DNA from: Polytrichum commune
Taxonomy: Eukaryota > Streptophyta > Polytrichopsida > Polytrichales > Polytrichaceae
Direction: 5' to 3'
Length of the DNA: 64,000 nt
Assembly (NCBI GenBank): GCA_950295325.1
Contig: OX485803.1
Location: 746,001-810,000, forward strand
Shown here piece by piece: positions 1 to 13,110 of the stretch (positions are counted from its first letter, which is position 1; every line of letters begins with the position of its first letter). The translations under genes were made by a program, and so were the position numbers. The notes under the pieces are model-generated. The model did not search any database and was not told where the DNA came from. It worked only from the letters and a program-made list of their open reading frames with translations.

Positions 1-1198
1 AAACATGTTATTAATCAAATATTCTCATTTGTTTAGGTCTGATTGACCACTTCTCTACCTATATTCAATTTGGAGAAAATATTGGCAAACCCATGATGAC
101 ACGTGGCATAAATATTAAGGTTAATGGGCCATAAATGACTACTTGACGCTTAATATGACCTGAATGTAGGGTGATCGTACTCCATTCTATGAATTATGGA
201 CTTATAGGTTTCACATATTGAGCTCGGGGGGGGGGGTAGTCATTTGTTGGAGTAGCAATATACGTGCGAACAAATGATAGGGTATTTTAAAAACATGGGG
301 GCAAAAATTTATAAATGGACTTAAGAGTAATATAGGGTATCAAAAATGGCACTGGACATCTTTAAAGTGCTATAGGGTATGGAAGAATAGGTAATTTAGA
401 ATTATAAGTAATGCAAGACATTTTTCTATTAACCCAAAGTAGAAAATTACATAATGATAGCATGTGAAAAAAAGAAGAGAACTGAAAGTAATACCCCCCT
501 ATAAAATAGTGGTTGTTCGCACCTATATCCTTAACTTTTTAACACACTCCCCCCCCCCCTTAGATATTGAGCCAAAGCAAAAGAGTTGTTGTAAAAGTGA
601 AACAAATATCACTTCATAAATGTATGGAAATACCTACAAAACATATTGATCTTCAAACCTCACTGGTTCATCAATCATATGCAAAATCGTAATGAGCCAA
701 GCCCAAGCTATTGTGACTACATGAAACTTGAAAAGATTGAGGGGCATGGGTGATGAGGCCATCGACGTTGAGCCTTTCAAATCAAGCCAACCATTAACAA
801 TGGATGAATGGTGTGAGACATTTATTCATATGCATGGATGTAACATATTGGGACGATGCATCTTCATACTAGAATAGTGGATGGAAACAGCAAGGTGGCA
901 TCCATGAGGGTTGGCTTGGACCATGATAGGACCACATTAAAACATCATAATTTATATGCACAAATGCACTACAACATGCTAGGATGATACTGGTTCAAGC
1001 TAGTATTGTACATTAGACATTGTCTCTTGGAATGCCCAAACCCTAAACCTCGAGTCCAAGTTACATGCACAACCTAAGTTTATGGAGTCGTTGAGTTATT
1101 TTCCTAAACCCTAAACCGAATGACGCAAATTTCCACACATCAAAAAATTTGAACGTCCAGGTGGAATTTCTATACATTGGCGTCATGAAGCCATTGAC
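1..1198. other. Intergenic, downstream of the receptor kinase stop
   Basis: I see no gene here. The stretch lies 3' of the minus-strand receptor kinase. It holds a run of ten G near 227-236, a C run near 549-560, and two plant telo-box-like strings (AAACCCTAAACC at 1038-1049 and a similar one at 1103-1117). Short frames on both strands show no recognisable domain. Confidence 0.5.
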
Positions 1199-1522
1199 CT
1201 ATGTTGAGACAAAGCTCAAAGGTACAAGTTCCAAGTCTTCCTCATCTATCAACGTGAGTGAGGTTGACAACATACTGGGATCTAATGGAGATCCTGTATA
1301 TTCATTTATATCAGTGTACCTCTTTGATGCAATGTCTATATGCATGTTGCCCATCATCATACTTACGACCTCCGACATTGTAGGACGGTTCGATACCTTG
1401 TAATGCATGCACAAGAGCCCGAGATCAATCATCCGCATGATGTTGTCTTTTGATGTTTCATCATGTTTCAAATTTTCGTCAACCATATTCCAAACATGAT
1501 GGATATCCTTTAGTTTCCAAGC
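1199..1522 (-). CDS. RLK exon 17: kinase subdomains X-XI and C-terminus
   Basis: Reads MIDLGLLCMH and NRPTMSEVVSMM (the conserved Arg of subdomain XI), then an acidic tail ending at the stop codon 1199-1201. Acceptor CAATGCAG, phase 0. Confidence 0.88.
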   Translation of the reverse strand, partial: AWKLKDIHHVWNMVDENLKHDETSKDNIMRMIDLGLLCMHYKVSNRPTMSEVVSMMMGNMHIDIASKRYTDINEYTGSPLDPSMLSTSLTLIDEEDLELVPLSFVST

Positions 1523-2863
1523 CTGCATTGAAACAAATGGATTTCATATTAAAACCAAGAAGACTCTTGACGTTCAATAGATTATACCAAAGACATTGTT
1601 CTCATCACAAATATTAAGTCACGTAATTATGAAATTGTTTTATCATTAGCGATGGAAGAAAATGCATCAAAGACTTGAAAGACAAACTTTATGATTCTTA
1701 AACACTCAAGTAATTGACACAATGCAAATAAATGTATAAACCCTAAACAAATTGCTTAAAACTAAGAATTAAAGACATAACTTTTGCATGATTCTTGGAC
1801 CAAGAAATATATTATGAAGGTCGTATTATGGTGCATAGTTTAGAGCTTTGGAAGTACTCTTAGAAATAATGAACTGATTGATTTATGTTGGGTAAATAAT
1901 TTTTATTTTTTTAAGATCAAAATAGAAATGTGAGAATTGGTCCCTATGCAGAAGAGCATTATGAAATCAAGAACCAAGTTCATACGACTTCTTGTTTTCA
2001 ATAGGTAAATGAATGAATTCTAGGTTGCTTATTGTTTCAAATCAAAACATAAACCGCTAAAATGAGTACAAGCATATTCTTCAAAGTTTTGTTTCTAGTA
2101 GAGATTGAATGTAATCAAATGGATCTATAATAAGTTTTATTTCTAGCACATGGATGTGGCTTTAAAGCCATGTTTCACACTTTTGCTTGGTATGTCAATG
2201 CTTCCACATCATGTTTGGGAGAGGATTTCATTTGAAGCAAATTCTTAATGAGTGTTCGAATAAAAAACTTAATAAACAAAAGAGGAAACATTGTGAACAC
2301 TGGAGCCTCACAGTACCACAACAATGCTTTCACCATATGAGAAATTATGAATGTTATTACTTTTTTACATATAATGAATCTATTCATTAGTAAGTGAGAG
2401 AAACAACTTTCTCAACAAAAATATATCTATTTAATGTAAGAAATTATTGCGCAGAAGGTGGAATAATAAAATAAATTTAAGTATCATATGAACAATTCCA
2501 TTTTGAGTCCATTTACAAAATTGTTACAAACAAAACTTGTCATCATATATGCATTATGTCACACCACCCTCTACCTCCATTCAAACTAACAAAGAATGAT
2601 TATATTGGAAAATTATGTGTCGGTGACGTGTATAATTGTTCAACACTTTCATTTTGCACACATGCTAAAGCATTGTGTCATGAAGTGTATTTACATGTTA
2701 GATGGTTGGATGAATGCAATACCTTGATGATGGACTAATTGGAGGTTGATAAATTTGAGTGACGATCTTATTGTTAAAACCATCATAATATCATTGATGA
2801 TTAATTGTATTTAAAAAAAAACAATACATCATTCAAGGCTTTGATAACATGTATAATGCATAC

Positions 2864-3014
2864 CCATTCTGATAATATTTGTTCATCCGGTGGTTTGCTC
2901 CAATCAATACACCTCCTTCCACTTATAACTTCAAGGACAAGCACACCAAAACTGTAAACATCGAGTTTTGTTGAGACGTGACCAAAACTCCCATATTTTG
3001 GAGACAAATACCCT
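2864..3014 (-). CDS. RLK exon 16: activation segment end and subdomain IX
   Basis: Reads [10 protein letters not shown] and [16 protein letters not shown]. The usual APE motif is SPK here: the conserved Glu that salt-bridges to subdomain XI is Lys. Acceptor ATGCAG, donor GTATGC. Confidence 0.9.
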
Positions 3015-3623
3015 CTGCATAAAACAAAAAAAACAATATTTATCTTGTTAGAGCACATTATTGTGGGATGCTTTGTTATTTAGCATTTTCAAAATGCATG
3101 ATTTGGATGCAAGTAAATTAAAGGATATTGATGTTATGCAATGGTTGTCTGTAGCAATCAACATCAAATTCAAGGTGCGTACAATGTATCTCATTAAAGT
3201 ATATGATAAATCCAAAGATTTTCTTTTCCAAGTATTTAATTTTGCTTTTGAATCATACAAAGTATTTGCTTAGTAATAACCTTTGCAATGCTTATATCCT
3301 TATAATTTTGATTTTCATTAATACTTTATTCTAAAATTTGAGATCTTGTTGTTTAATTTTTGTATATAATATGATGTAAGATTTATATAATATTTCTCAA
3401 ATCCATGTAGAGTATTCATAGGTATTTGGCACCACATATTTTTCTACTTCACATTCATTCTTGAATCATCTTATGAATACAAGAATCATTTCATCATAAA
3501 ACATATATTATTATATGTCATGGTTGGTTGTTAAGATGAACTAACTTTGGAATAGGTGCAAAGTTGGCCCACATCCCCTTCCAAGTGTTTGCAACAGAAA
3601 ATTCCATTCATAACATAAATTTA

Positions 3624-3887
<264 letters not shown>

Positions 3888-4858
3888 TCAATGCACATGT
3901 AACATTGATGAGAAACGTATATGAGACATGAATACATTCATTGACTTAAAAAATCTAAAATATTAGGTCTCATGTATCATCCTTAGTGGTTTGCATACAA
4001 TTGCAAAACTCATTGAACAATCATGTAGGATGTTATCAATAGCCATTTGTATTAATATAATAATATTATATAATTTTAGAGTTTCATCACATTAATTTGA
4101 TATCCTCCTCAAACTATCGTATTTGGACTACAACAAACAATACAATTTGTATTAATGTAATGTGTTTATTTTAATAATGATATAGAACTTTTTTACATAT
4201 CAATTCAAACACTATTCATTGAGTTCATAATCAATGAGGGCAACCCTTAACATTAATCGATATTTATTATCTTGTGTTCATTAACCTATGTTACAATGTC
4301 CATTTCATGGGCAAACCATTGCCTCATATTGATAAATTTGGACATGTACATACACCCCCAATACAAGTAGTGCCTATATTATAGTCCAACACCGAAGATG
4401 CTATATAGGCAAGAGATCTTATTGTTTCATATTGATTGTGTTTGGTTTAACGAGTTCATATTAAGGGGCACATCCATAATATTAAAAATGAAGGGCTTGC
4501 TAGTGTGGCACCGTTTTTTTCCTTATAGAATTATTTATCTTCACTCAAGAAAAGACACATCCTACTTTGAAAATCCAAACTTTAAATTGGAGATCGACCT
4601 AAAGTTTTGAACTAACTTTGCCATTGACAAGTGTTTTTGACGTTAAGTGTTTTGACCACGACCCAAAGTACCAATGAAGCTTCTTGTGTGTGGATCTCTC
4701 TTTCCTTCTCATCAGTTTTTCAAACCCATTGGATAGTGCTCCCGATCACCAAAGGGTTTTCTAGTTGTACCTTAAACACTCCTTATGACAAACTAAACAA
4801 CAAGCAAACAACAAGTCTTATCCTTAACATTATTAATCCAGTTAAAGGTAAATCATAC

Positions 4859-5066
4859 CCCATAACGCCTCCGCAAGATTTTTGTTCTCCACATATTCGT
4901 ATACCAAGATTCTTTGATCCCCGGACAAACAACAACCTTTCAATTTCACCAAATTTCGATGTCGCACGTTTGAAATGACCACTATCTCGTTCAAAAACTC
5001 ACTCAACATTTGTTTTGATGGAATTAATCGCTTGACTGCCACCACTGTGCCATCTGAGAAGGTCCC
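4859..5066 (-). CDS. RLK exon 14: kinase subdomains II-V
   Basis: Reads DGTVVAVKRL (catalytic lysine), FLNEIVVISNVRHRNLVKL (helix C Glu) and ILVYEYVENKNLAEAL. Acceptor TTTGTAG, donor GTATGA. Confidence 0.9.
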
Positions 5067-6752
5067 CTACAAATGATCAAATCAAAAAGTTCATCAAAAC
5101 CAAGGATTAGAATAACGAGAAATAAATTTTCTTGGTTTTGTATTGTTGTGCACACATTCTTTTTGTTTGGTTGCTTTTGAACTAAGGGAGTTCATGAATA
5201 ATCTACATAGAGATTATGTGAGAGGAAAGGTAGGTGGAATATATTTGGGTGCAAGCATGGTTAAGTGGACCCAAACAATGCTCCATTATACTAAATCCAT
5301 GTGTTTTTGGTCAAAGGCCTAAAAGTAGTAGCAAAGTGTTGTTTAAATTGGATTATTTTTCATGATGACCTCTATTGTTGTGTTAGATACTCAAATGTAG
5401 AATATCAAGTTGAGATCTCCAAAACTTATTATTAAAAGTGATGCTCATAACCACATGGTTGAATCTGATTTTGAACATAAATTTCATGACCTTAAATATT
5501 TTGAAGTTGAAATTATTTTCATATTTCTTGAATTCATTATATACTTGAGGTCATCATCACCAAAATTTGTAGAAAACCATCAATTTAAGGTAATTTTATC
5601 ATATTCTAAACAAACTTTAGACAATTAGTTGTTCAATGTCACCAACATGAACACCACTTGCACCATCTTCTAAAATATGTAGAGTTTTCTTGGAATTGTT
5701 TTCATCATCATAAAATTACTTGGCTTTGTAGATCAATATGGTTTTTGAATGTCTATGAAAATTTTCTTCCCAAAATCCAAAGTTAGTGTATAGTATTGAA
5801 ACACTTTCACTTGAACCTAGGCAGGGATCAAGAATTGTCTACTTTACCCGTGCTTGCACGCATTCACAAGACATACATTTTATATTTTGTTCAATCTACA
5901 ATAAGTTGTATTAATTTACCATAAGTAATTACATATAACATATGGTACTACAAAATGTGCTTAATTATGTCTATTTTGCTATGTAAAATAGCCTAGCAAA
6001 AGTTGGAATGAATAATTTTTTTGGAGGATGAGTACATCTAGAGGGTGAGTTAAGTCATGTTAAATAAATAGCAAGGATTCGTTGGAAACATGAATGGAAT
6101 TTCAATCACTGTGGATGAGATTTGATTCATTACATATGAAATCTTGTCCAATGTTGATGAAATTTGGTCCATCGTGGATGGAACAAGAAAAATAATGGGG
6201 CTTTAAGGGCTAGAAGCATATTGAGCTAGTTTTCTCTTCCCATTATCATTTTGCACAAGTCCCTCAGTCGTGTAAACACGCCATCTTCATATTGTTCATA
6301 TCTTTTGTCATTTTGCTTTGTTTCCTTACCTGACATGCATCAACAACGAAGGAACTCCACTCCAATACCACGAGGGAAAATTTGGATTCCTACTTTGTAT
6401 AAAGAAAATGGGGTGCAATTTGCACAATTTTGGAATCTATGATAACCTATAGGGTGGAGAAAATTGTTGATAAGTAGGATGTTTAATAATTATAGGGTGG
6501 GAAAAAAAATTCAAGGACTAAGATAAATAACCTCTATGCAAATACTTGGTTCTTGCACATGTATGCCAATATTCTCTAGAGGTGTGAGCATGACAAAAGT
6601 GGTTGGAAGATAAAATAGAAAGAAATGTAGCTAAAAAGTACCTATTACTTCTAAAATAGAATATTCCTTAAATGCATTCGTTGAATATGATATGAATGAC
6701 TTCCTTGCACAAAAACAAAGAAGATTTCATAGAAATCGATAGGAATACGCAC

Positions 6753-6871
6753 CTTGTACACAACTCCAAATCCACCTTGTCCCAGCTTGTTTGAAGGATT
6801 GAAATCGTCTGTGGCAACTCTTAACTCCGCATACGAATAAAGATTGGGCTTCACATCTTTCTTTGACAACT
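6753..6871 (-). CDS. RLK exon 13: glycine-rich ATP loop
   Basis: Reads LYSYAELRVATDDF, then LGQGGFGVVYK (kinase subdomain I), ending phase 0 at GTGCGT. Confidence 0.88.
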
Positions 6872-7003
6872 CTGACATCACCATATGGAATGGACCATGA
6901 AAACATGCTCATAGCCTCAATCATTTATTTCCAAAATGATAGTACAATGATTCACTTTTTCAATAGAGAATGAGTTTCTTTGGGATGGTAGAAGAACTTG
7001 TAC

Positions 7004-7177
7004 CTTCTTGAATGTGACGGAGGATTTTCACCTCTTTCCAAAGTTGATTCATTATGAACATGCTTATAACGGAAACCAAAAGAATGATGCTTGATGTAGT
7101 GGAAGTGATGATAATAATCAACTTCCGTTTTGAATCTCGTCCTACAACCAATTTCCAAGGCAAACCGATGTCAACAA
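7004..7177 (-). CDS. RLK exon 12: transmembrane helix
   Basis: Contains LIIIITSTTSSIILLVSVI, a clear single membrane span, preceded by Arg/Lys and followed by LWKEVKILRHIQE. Acceptor TTACAAG, donor GTACAA, phase 1 on both sides. Confidence 0.78.
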
Positions 7178-7422
7178 CTTGTAATCATAAATACTATGGG
7201 TGTTCTAGGCAACTGAATATTGTATTAACTTTGTCACAATGTGAAATGTCCATCAACATACATGTGCGCAATTCTTTATACCCCATAAAATAATCATAAA
7301 ATTTAGTATCATTCCAATTTAGTTGTACACATTCTCTAGCTTGAACATCAAGAAATTTGTTATACAATGCATACAATTGGAGGAACCGATGCATGCAGAA
7401 TGTGAAGTAGCAATATTCAAAC

Positions 7423-7514
7423 CTGGTTGTTGTTGAGGAGAAGTCGAGTTGAAGCGACATATCCTTGACATGACATCATTTTTGATGTCATTACACACTG
7501 GATTTCCTCCAAGA
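7423..7514 (-). CDS. RLK exon 11: post-LRR cysteine motif
   Basis: Reads LGGNPVCNDIKNDVMSRIC, then STSPQQQP. LEGNPVC-like strings mark the end of the LRRs in subfamily VIII-1. In that family a longer Cys-rich domain follows; here the next exon goes almost directly to the membrane helix. Acceptor TTCAG, donor GTTTGA (weak), phase 2 to 1. Confidence 0.75.
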
Positions 7515-7880
7515 CTGAAGAACATTCACAAGAGTCCCTTGTTTAATATGATTAGATTTTAAAGGAAATGTTAGCACACTTGTCAAGGCTGTTTAATTTG
7601 AATGTGAGTGTACACATGATATTGATTTTGATGATCTTTAAAATGCTTTCTACCTATTATGAAGTTTTGAGTATTTTCTTGAAAAAGTTTCTACACAAGT
7701 TTAGATAAGGTAAAGCAATTATAGATGTAAGCTTGAAAATCTTATGACTAGTGAGCATACCCCAATAAAGAAATGTATTGAAACTTTGTAGGATGTCATG
7801 TGAGAAAGAATCATTTGTGATAAGTTGTTAACTTTCAACACAATTATTACATGCATATGGAGGAATGGTGTGATACTCAC

Positions 7881-8054
7881 AATAAGATATTTGAAAATTC
7901 AAGGTGGAAAGAAGACAATGGTGACTCTGGAGTTCGTGGCGGATATGTGATGCTCGAAATCAAGTTATTCACCAAAGAGATAGTGCTCAAGGATCCATTA
8001 TTTTGAAGCAATGGAAGCTCCAAGTTTCCATCGAATTGATTATAATCAGCAAAT
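7881..8054 (-). CDS. RLK exon 10: last LRRs
   Basis: A 174-nt exon reading YNQFDGNLELPLLQ and VNNLISSI. The layout matches the final LRR of subfamily VIII-1 receptors, just before their GNPVC motif. Acceptor TTACAG, donor GTGAGT, phase 2 on both sides. Confidence 0.82.
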
Positions 8055-8903
8055 CTGTAAAACCCCTTTGTGTTAGTCTATAAATTGTAGATGTGTTTAT
8101 AAAACATGCTCTTGATTGTTGTTGAGATTTGTGAGGCAACTATAAGCTTTTCCAAAGGGTGCCCATATATTAAGAATCTTTTATTATCACACATAATAAA
8201 ACACATGGGAAGGCACTAAGAGAAAACTTGTTCATTACAACCATCCTTTGTGGCTTGTCCATTGCAACTCATGGCGAAAAAATGTAGATGTAAATCATTT
8301 CCATTGTCATTCGTTCAAAAATTGCAACCAAAAACCTTTGGTTGACAACCACAATGACATATTTAGGGAATATCGTCATCCATTACAATGGACAAGCCAC
8401 AAATAATGATTGAAATGGCCAAGCTTGCTTCTAGAAATCACTAATGTTTTTGTAACTCATTACATTCTAGTATCCTTCACTTCAAGTTTTTGATGTAAAG
8501 AAGTCCCAAACACGAAGGCCATCGAACCCACAATAAAATTCATTGGGTTTGGAAAGTCTATCATAATATCCATTCAAAGGACATCAAAATGGCCTTTCAA
8601 TTACGTTTTTTTAAGATATTTCTAAATTTTAGATCCATGTTTTTTGGCCCTCTCTGTACATCAAGGAATAACCTTAGCTTGACAAGTGTAAATGGATCAT
8701 TCATTTAATAAGAAAATATCATTATCTATATTTGGATCTAACCATCAACATCTGCCATGAAGGATTTGATAAACTTCTGTAAAAACCCTCTTGATCAGGA
8801 AATCATTAGAAAAGACAATTTAGCCTTTACAATTTTATAAATTTTCAAAGGCTAAACATTGTGTTGCATGTGATACAACAGGAGTCGCATTGAGAGTACT
8901 CAC

Positions 8904-8975
8904 ATTTCAGAGAGCTGGGGAATCTTGAAAATCGATGTTGGAAATGTCCCTTGAAAAGAATTATTGGTCATGTGT
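8904..8975 (-). CDS. RLK exon 9: LRR
   Basis: A 72-nt exon reading TNNSFQGTFPTSIFKIP, bounded by ATCAG and GTGAGT. The 3' end of the LINE lies only about 60 bp upstream of its acceptor, so the insertion narrowly missed the splice site. Confidence 0.85.
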
Positions 8976-9025
8976 CTGATGACAACAACTTTCATTGTGA
9001 GAAGACATCATCGATATAATTGTGA

Positions 9026-9036
9026 AGACCTATGGA
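9026..9036. repeat. LINE target-site duplication, left copy
   Basis: AGACCTATGGA, repeated exactly at 24264-24274. The two copies bound the LINE and fix its ends. Confidence 0.88.
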
Positions 9037-9060
9037 AAGAAAAGAAAAAGAAAAAATAAC

Positions 9061-9079
9061 GCCAGTATTATATACCGGC
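9061..9079 (-). other. Small inverted repeat at the LINE 3' end
   Basis: An imperfect palindrome (GCCAGTATTATATACCGGC on the plus strand) sits just inside the T/C-rich tail. ATAACGCC beside it is repeated inverted as GGCGTTAT near 9137-9144, so the whole 3' UTR can fold on itself. Confidence 0.5.
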
Positions 9080-9098
9080 ATGAATGCGAGCCCGTTAA

Positions 9099-9137
9099 CC
9101 CTGTATTGATCACGGTGTCCCGTGATGTAATATAGGG
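9099..9137 (-). other. Hairpin in the LINE 3' UTR
   Basis: Two stacked stems: CCCTGTATT (9099-9107) pairs with AATATAGGG (9129-9137) with one mismatch, and inside it ATCACGG (9109-9115) pairs perfectly with CCGTGAT (9120-9126) around a 4-nt loop. Stringent LINEs use 3' stem-loops for recognition by their own reverse transcriptase; that role here is inference. Confidence 0.6.
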
Positions 9138-9195
9138 CGTTATGCCTCCTTTGGGAGGTGGGCTCTTGTTACCATATTATATTAGTTAGTTTTAG

Positions 9196-11945
9196 TTAGG
9201 GTGGGGGAACCGGGGTTTGTTTGTTATCAAGTTTTCTTTTGTTTAGAACTAGGTATGTGAGGTATTTAATGGGGTTTTCGTGTATTTTCTTCATGAGGGA
9301 TTTAATGTTGTGCTTTGGGATTTTAAGTTTGGTTAGTTTTTCTATGGAATGCTCGTGTATAGCTCCTCTTACTCCGGCTGTGATGGTAATTAGGGGGTTG
9401 ACTTTCCAACCGATGTTTTGTATGTTGTTGATTAGTGGGTCGTATTTGGTGTGTTTGTGGGTGAGGGCTTCGTCTGGGAATCTGTCATGGCAGTATGTGA
9501 ACTCAATAAATTGGATTGTGTGGTTGGGAGAGGGTAGGATGGGGGTGGGTGATTGGTTTTGGGCACCTATAATGCATAGTATGTCGGGTTTTAGCTGGGC
9601 TGGGCATTGGCATTTCGTTTGTGAGCATGTGCATGCTAAGAGCCAGTCTGGTACTGTGTGGTCTTGCGGTTGATTGTTGTGGTTACCCGCATTGACCAAT
9701 GTAAAAAACCTTGTGTTGTTGTTGGCTTGTAGTGTTTGGGTGATCAGGTGGACTGCCTTGTTGTGTCTTGCAATTCTTAGTCCTTTTAAGTACGGGTGTT
9801 CGCATGTGGATAGTAGGTGGGGCCATGTGTCTCTGTCATTTCTTTGGCATAATGTGCAGTTGGGGTTCTGGAATTGGAGGGGCCAGAATATATGTTTTCT
9901 ATGGTTGCCCATATATTGTGCATATCTAAATTTTAGAGTTTGGGTAATTTGTGTGTCGGGGACCTGTTTGCTTTTCCAAAAGTGGTTGGAAAGTTTTTGG
10001 TTGATTTGTTTATTTGTTATCCATTTGTCGACGTAAGGGTAATTTTGGATGGCTAATGCGCATTCTCGGTTTTCGTGCTCTTTATTTATAAATGTGCGAA
10101 GGTTTCGGATTGCTCCGTCGTGTGTGCCAGTTGGGCAACTTGCTAGCCAATATGGGGTTGTGCGGGCTATGTGTATCCGTGGTGTGTTGTTGGGTTTGTC
10201 ATTAAGTGTTCCCATATTTGCTAGTGTATCTGCCATTTCATTGCCACTAATGCCTGTGTGCGCTCTTACCTTATGTATGTGGACCATGTGTGGGGTCCAA
10301 TATATTTGGTTGACAATGGCTGCGATAAGAAGTTTGTCCGGGTGGTGGTGTTGGGATGTTGGGTGTTGTATATGGTTATTAATTAAGTATATGCTATTGA
10401 GGCTGTCTGTAAATATATGGGTGTCTCTTTGGGTGGTTTGTATGGTTTTGATGGCTATGAGAATTGCATTTAGTTCGGCTCTTAAGATGTTTTGGTATCC
10501 GGGTAATCTTTCGGAAATTTGGGTGTTGTTGTTGGGGCTATATACTCCCGAGCCTACGGTATTGCCCACGATTTGCCCCTCGGAGTTTTTGGATGGTGGG
10601 ATGAATGATCCGTCTGTGTATATGCACGCTTGCGGGTCGTATTTAAGGGGGTGGATGTGGTGATATGTGAGGGGTAGGGGTGTGGTGGTGGTGTTGGGGG
10701 AGGGGGGGGGGGTTATTACGTGGGGGGTGTTTTGCCATTTGTTGGAGAATTTAACGTTATAGTGTGTATGGGTGGGTTGTATGTGGTGTGTTTCTATATG
10801 TGTGTTGGTTAATATTTTTAGTATGTTTTGTAGTTCTTGTGCGGACCTTGGGTTTGGTGTTATCGTTGTTTGGTTATGTATGCAGATGATGGACGTAAGT
10901 GATGGTTCAATATATTGATAATATTTGGGCCATTCTGGTGTGGGGTTATATTGGATGCTATGTGGTGGGATGGTTACTATTGTATGTATGTCTGGGTGGT
11001 TGTTGAGTGGTATTTTTTGTGGTGTCCAATCGGTGTGATTGATTATTAGTATGGTAATGGTATTTGTGTCTTCTTTGGCTGCCATTCTAGCCCAGTGTAT
11101 GGCTTCGACGGTTGTGTTATGGTCAGTGGGGAATGCTAGGCCTATGCCATTCCATTTAGAGGAGTGGGCATGTCCTAGTGAGCCAAATATTATGTCTCGG
11201 GTGTGTGGTGAGTTGTATTGTGTGAGTTGGGTAGGACATGTGAGTGGGGATGAGTAGTAGGAGTGTGTAATGTTAAATGTTCTTATGAGGAGTTTAGTTA
11301 TATCCGGGTGTAGTGTATGGTGTTGGTTTTGGGGTTGGATGGTTTTTGGCTTTTTCTTAGGTAGTATGGATATGTATCTTTGCATGAGCCATATTATCTC
11401 AGTCTCAAAGTCTTGTGGAGGCGGTTGTAGGAAGTTGGTTATGTGTGGTTGGTTGTTATGGTTAAATTGGTTCCATAGCCAATGTAATCGTTCCGTGGTG
11501 ATTGTGGCTATGTATTTCCCATTTTGGTCATATATGTTGGATTCAAGGTTGTGTATTTGTATGGTGGGTTTATTACTAAGGATGTCTTTGTCCGGATTGC
11601 ATTCTTGTATATTGGTGTGTAGGTTGGTGATATTGAGGGGGGGGCGTATGTATTTTTTGTCTTTTGTTTGTGTGTGGGTGGTGTGGGTGGCGTATTTTTG
11701 AATGGCTAGTTGTTCCGTTGTTTTGTTATGGAATTGTGTAATGCGTAGTAAGTTATGGTCTAGTAGGATGTTATCGGGGTGTAGGAGGTCCGTCTCCTTT
11801 CGCCATTGTAGTGTGGGTCCTTGTGGGTTTAGCCATTGACATAGGTATTGTTTTGTGATGGCTTGTGCTCCCCATTTGTCTTTTCTTGTGGAGGTTTTGT
11901 CTTTGACTATGGCGTGGATTGCCCGTCCGAGGGTGTGTTGGGGGG
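9196..11945 (-). pseudogene. LINE ORF2, C-terminal part: RNase H, CCHC, nuclease-like domain
   Basis: Open frame continuing ORF2 after a frameshift in a C run near 11.95 kb; it stays open from there to the stop at 9196, well beyond the first ATG at 11385. RNase H motifs in order: IYTDGSF (near 10.6 kb), LRAELNAIL, FTDSLNSI and GNEMADTLAN (near 10.2 kb), so all four acidic residues are present. Next is C-x2-C-x8-H-x4-C at 9802-9858. The last 130 residues contain KPDILC (9583-9588 for PD), IEFTY and HKHTKYDPL, followed by GWKV and ITAGVRG, resembling the restriction-like endonuclease at the C-terminus of R2/NeSL-type LINEs. The Lys of PD-(D/E)XK is not in its standard place, so catalysis is uncertain. 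Confidence 0.72.
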
Positions 11946-11949
11946 GGGA

Positions 11950-13110
11950 TAGGGGGGGGTGTTATGTTTGTGGGTGTTTGTTGTGGTAGGTGGGTGTGGT
12001 TTGAGTGTTGTGTGGATGTTGGTGTCGGTGGGAATATTGTGGAAGCGTGTTGGAGTGCCTCTTTGATGGTTTTGGTGATGTGGTTATAGGTGGCCCGAAA
12101 TTCTTCGGGGGTTAGGATGGCCGTGTTTTCTTTGTTTTGAATTTGCTTTATTGTTGTTATTCCATGTGTGTAGAGTTTGTCGAGGTATTTATGTGATTTT
12201 ATTTTGGAGGTGTCGGTGAGGTTGGTGTATGTTTGTTGTGATATCCACATTTGTTCTAGTGGGGTTTTTCTGAGGGGGAATGCGCGATTTGTTGTGGTGA
12301 CGTGGATCTCATATTCTCTTTTCAGGAGGAAGAGAGTTCTTGCTATGGGGGATCTAATGCATGCTTGTTGTTTTAGTTTGGGAAGGTGCAATGATCCTCC
12401 ATATTTGGCTACGATATATTTAGTTAGACCTTGGTAGATGAGGCCTAGTTGTCCGGGGTCGTTTAAGGCTTGGATGAGTTGTTGACCAATGCAATGTATG
12501 TAGTCCGGTAGGAGGGAGGTAACGTTTATGCCGAAGTTTTCGTGTGGGAGGTGTGTTAGTATGTTGGCCGTGCTTTTAGGTATATTACATATTTCTTTGG
12601 TTAGTCTTCCTATGACTTTGTCTAGCTTTATGATGTCGGGTTTGGAGAAGGGGACTGCGTAGTATGCATAGGCTATGTGGGGTTTTATGACCGTGTTAAG
12701 GATGTTGATTTTTTGTTTAAGACTAGCTGGGGAGAGGGTTAGCAATTTGCATTGTTGTTTGGCCCTTTGGAGTGTAGTTTCTTTTTGGATGTTCCATTTT
12801 AGGGATGGTATTAGTTGGATACCTAGGTATGCGTATGGTTCATTTTGTGTGAGGGTGGGAAAGGTTTTTGTTTTGTAGGTAATGTTTTGGGATTGTATGT
12901 AAGCTTTAAATGTGTTGGGTTTAAGTTTCGATTGGTTGGGGCACCCGGTAATGGCGCATTTGGAGAGGTTTAGGTCCATGTGGGACCATTCGGCGAATTT
13001 TTGTAACTTGAGTATTTGTGGTTGTATGTGGTTTATGTTGTCGGATATGATAGCTAGGTCGTCCGCGTAGGCTGTAGTGGTACACGTGGAGGTGGATGTA
13101 CTGAAATGGT
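11950..13110 (-). pseudogene. LINE ORF2, middle part: RT palm with YADD and thumb
   Basis: Carries AYADDLAIIS (YADD at 13057-13071), then MDLNLSKC, YLGIQL and a long helical thumb. It is shifted by one base relative to the upstream RT part (break between about 13080 and 13130) and by one base relative to the RNase H part (break in the run of C at about 11939-11958). Both look like small indels in a recent copy; the second is in a homopolymer and could be a sequence error. Confidence 0.75.

Noticed and set aside
1029-1120. Telomere-like AAACCCTAAACC strings (also at 61341)
   Set aside because: Only one or two copies each, so they are not interstitial telomere. They may be telo-box elements, but they sit downstream of the gene and cannot be linked to a promoter.
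7170-7422. Additional Cys-rich exon of the receptor kinase between exons 11 and 12
   Set aside because: The frames here contain stops and no splice pair that keeps phase. Exons 11 and 12 join directly in phase 1.
11939-11958. Programmed frameshift site in LINE ORF2 (C run)
   Set aside because: A one-base shift in a run of eight or nine identical bases is more simply an indel or a sequencing error, and no pseudoknot is evident.
9221-12437. Long plus-strand open frames (for example 9221-9673, 10049-10663, 11270-11701)
   Set aside because: They are antisense shadows of LINE ORF2. The minus-strand reading has clear RNase H and RT motifs, and the G-poor sense strand removes stops from several frames.
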